A stretch of DNA of 64,000 bases from Rhodopseudomonas telluris (lineage in GTDB: Bacteria > Pseudomonadota > Alphaproteobacteria > Rhizobiales > Xanthobacteraceae): contig NZ_JBHLWM010000001.1 in assembly GCF_042432815.1 (NCBI RefSeq), forward strand, positions 744,001 to 808,000, read 5' to 3'. The position numbers were made by a program, and so were the translations under genes. The notes below the pieces were generated by a model. It was not told the DNA's origin and did not search any database. It worked only from the letters and a program-made list of their open reading frames with translations. Below, in pieces: positions 62,508 to 64,000 of this stretch. The first letter of the stretch is position 1. Every line of letters starts with the position of its first letter.

Positions 62508-63872
62508 ATGACCGCAACCCAGTTCGCCGCGCTTTCGCCGCTCATCGTGCTGGCCGTCGCCGCCATCGCGGCGATGATGCTGGTGCCGTTGGCGCGTATC
62601 GAAGCCGCGCAGGGGGCCGCAGCCGCGGGGCTCGCCGCGGCCGCGGCGCTAGTGCTGCTACGGCTCGGTGCGCCAGCGGCGCCCACGGGCGCGCTGTTCA
62701 CCGATGACGCGATCGCGCGGTTCGGCATCGTCTATATCTGTCTCGCTTCGCTCGGCGCGCTGGTGTTCCTGCGCACCGGTCATCCCGCCAAAGAGGCGCC
62801 GTCGCTGCTGGTGCTGGTGGCGACCGGCGCGGTGACGCTGGCGGGCGCGGGCCATGCGGCGACGCTGTTTCTCGGCATCGAGATCGTCAGCCTGTCGCTG
62901 ATCGCGCTGTTCGCGTATCGGCTGTCACGGCAGGGCCTCGAGGCGGCCTACAAGTTTCTGGTGATGAGCGGGCTCGCCTCGTCGGCGCTGCTGCTCGGCA
63001 TCGCGCTGATCTACGCGGAGACCGGCGCGCTCGACTTTGCCGGCTGGACCGGGCACGACGCGCTGGCGGCGCTCGGCACCGCGCTGCTGCTCGCGGGCCT
63101 CGGCTTCAAGTTTTCTCTGGTGCCGTTCCACATGTGGACGCCGGACGCGTTCGAAGCCTCGCCGGCGAGTGCGGCGGCGCTGGCCGGCGTCGTGTCCAAG
63201 GCGGCGATGACGATCGTGATCCTGCGGCTGGTGCTCACCGCGCATCTGCCCGAGCCGGTGTGGAGCAGCGGCCTTGCGGCGCTCGGCGCCGCCTCGGTGC
63301 TGGCCGGCAATCTGCTGGCGCTGCGCCAGCCGCAGCTGCCGCGGATGCTCGGCTACTCGACCATCGCGCATTCCGGCTACGTCGCGCTGCTCCTGGCGTC
63401 GGGCCAGCCGCTCGCCGGCGAAGCGGCGCTGTTCTATCTCGGCGTCTACGCACCGGCGATGCTGGTGGCGCTGTGCGTCGCCGGGCTGCTCGGCCGCGCC
63501 CCGACGCTGCCGGATCTGCACGGGTTGGTGAAGCGGCGGCCGCTGGAAGCGATCGCACTGTCGCTGTCGATGCTGTCGCTCGCCGGCCTGCCCGCGGCGG
63601 GCGGCTTCATCGCCAAGCTGTATCTGCTGCGCGTGCTGGTAGACGGCGGATTGTGGGCGCTGCTGGCGATCGCCGTCACCGGCTCGTCGCTGGGCTTCTT
63701 CTACTACGCGAGGTTCTTCACCGCGCCGCTCATTGGGCAAAGCCACGCCGAGGCCGAACCTCTGCCGCCGCTGGATCGCGGCCTGCTGATCGTCTGCAGT
63801 GTGCTGATCCTCCTGTTCGGCGTCGCGCCGATGACGCTGATGGCACTGTTGCCGGCCGTCACTCCGCACTGA
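62508..63872 (+). CDS. nuoN: NADH-quinone oxidoreductase subunit N
   Basis: This 454-residue NuoN is the third antiporter-like pump and the last gene of the operon. It shows L-G-I-E-I-V-S-L (pump Glu), 'FKFSLVPFHMWTPDAFEASPA' and 'MLGYSTIAHSGYVAL'. It is slightly shorter than E. coli NuoN (485). No extra gene follows; a repeat-containing spacer begins after the stop. Confidence 0.94.
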   Translation: MTATQFAALSPLIVLAVAAIAAMMLVPLARIEAAQGAAAAGLAAAAALVLLRLGAPAAPTGALFTDDAIARFGIVYICLASLGALVFLRTGHPAKEAPSLLVLVATGAVTLAGAGHAATLFLGIEIVSLSLIALFAYRLSRQGLEAAYKFLVMSGLASSALLLGIALIYAETGALDFAGWTGHDALAALGTALLLAGLGFKFSLVPFHMWTPDAFEASPASAAALAGVVSKAAMTIVILRLVLTAHLPEPVWSSGLAALGAASVLAGNLLALRQPQLPRMLGYSTIAHSGYVALLLASGQPLAGEAALFYLGVYAPAMLVALCVAGLLGRAPTLPDLHGLVKRRPLEAIALSLSMLSLAGLPAAGGFIAKLYLLRVLVDGGLWALLAIAVTGSSLGFFYYARFFTAPLIGQSHAEAEPLPPLDRGLLIVCSVLILLFGVAPMTLMALLPAVTPH

Positions 63873-63956
63873 TCATAGGATGGGCGAAGCGTAGCCCACC
63901 TGGGCTAGAGCGGTCCAATGATTGATTGCAACAATCACGCGCTTCAAAATGCACCG

Positions 63957-64000
63957 ACCTCATCTTGAGAAGCCCGGCGAAGCCGGGCGTCTCGAAGGAT
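63957..64000. repeat. palindromic repeat family B, partial at window end
   Basis: CCTCATCTTGAGAAGCCCGGC-gaa-GCCGGGCgtctcgaaggat matches the first hairpin of 16988-17036. The sequence before it (tagagcg...gattga) also resembles the 16934-16960 stretch. It continues past the window. Confidence 0.7.

Overview
The window looks like a chromosomal segment of a purple non-sulfur alphaproteobacterium of the Bradyrhizobiaceae/Nitrobacteraceae, most likely Rhodopseudomonas palustris or a close relative. The evidence is the high GC content, the rhizobial gene types (NdvA-type glucan exporter, TrcR/DUF1013 cell-cycle regulator, MloK1-like channel), a second compact complex I operon, and many short palindromic intergenic repeats. 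This assignment rests on recognising gene families, not on a database search. No rRNA, tRNA, CRISPR array, integrase or transposase was seen.

Layout. 0-3.6 kb (minus): a MoxR ATPase / VWA-metallopeptidase unit. 3.7-4.7 kb: an alpha/beta hydrolase. 5-13.4 kb: a peptide uptake and hydrolysis locus (M81 and M20 hydrolases, two Dpp-type permeases, one double ATPase, and a divergent periplasmic binding protein with a sigma-54-like promoter). 13.7-19.3 kb: a Cys-rich membrane protein, a cyclic-nucleotide-gated K+ channel followed by a CBS-domain protein, a CHAD protein with a membrane partner, and a small membrane protein. 19.5-26.2 kb: an anaerobic 2-oxoacid locus (iorA, an iorB-ferredoxin fusion, a three-subunit 2-oxoacid:ferredoxin oxidoreductase, paaK). 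It converges on an acyl-CoA dehydrogenase pair plus a crotonase-fold enzyme (26.3-29.6 kb). 30-32.1 kb: exbB-exbD-tonB. 32.5-36.2 kb: a kinase-like/phosphatase fusion, a protein made of two copies of one 82-residue module, and a PAS-GGDEF diguanylate cyclase. 36.2-39.6 kb: a repeat-rich, partly AT-richer accessory island with a KAP P-loop NTPase. 39.6-49.2 kb: core genes (trcR, ispH, thrB, rnhA, peroxiredoxin, fadD, D,D-carboxypeptidase, ndvA). 49.6-63.9 kb: a complete 13-gene complex I operon nuoA-B-CD-E-F-G-H-I-J-K-L-M-N with almost every junction overlapping.

How the parts fit. FNR/FixK-type palindromes (TTGA-N6-TCAA) lie upstream of iorA, of nuoA and of the Cys-rich membrane protein gene. 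This suggests that oxygen-sensitive 2-oxoacid oxidation and the alternative complex I are induced together when oxygen is low. The complex I is of the E. coli type (fused NuoCD, NuoG with the extra N7 cluster cysteines), which suggests acquisition separate from the usual alphaproteobacterial operon. Other notable items are the kinase/phosphatase fusion, the duplicated-module protein behind a CtrA-like TTAA array, a crotonase lacking both catalytic glutamates, a strong promoter in front of about 450 nt of apparently non-coding sequence after the KAP gene, and a composite repeat present twice.
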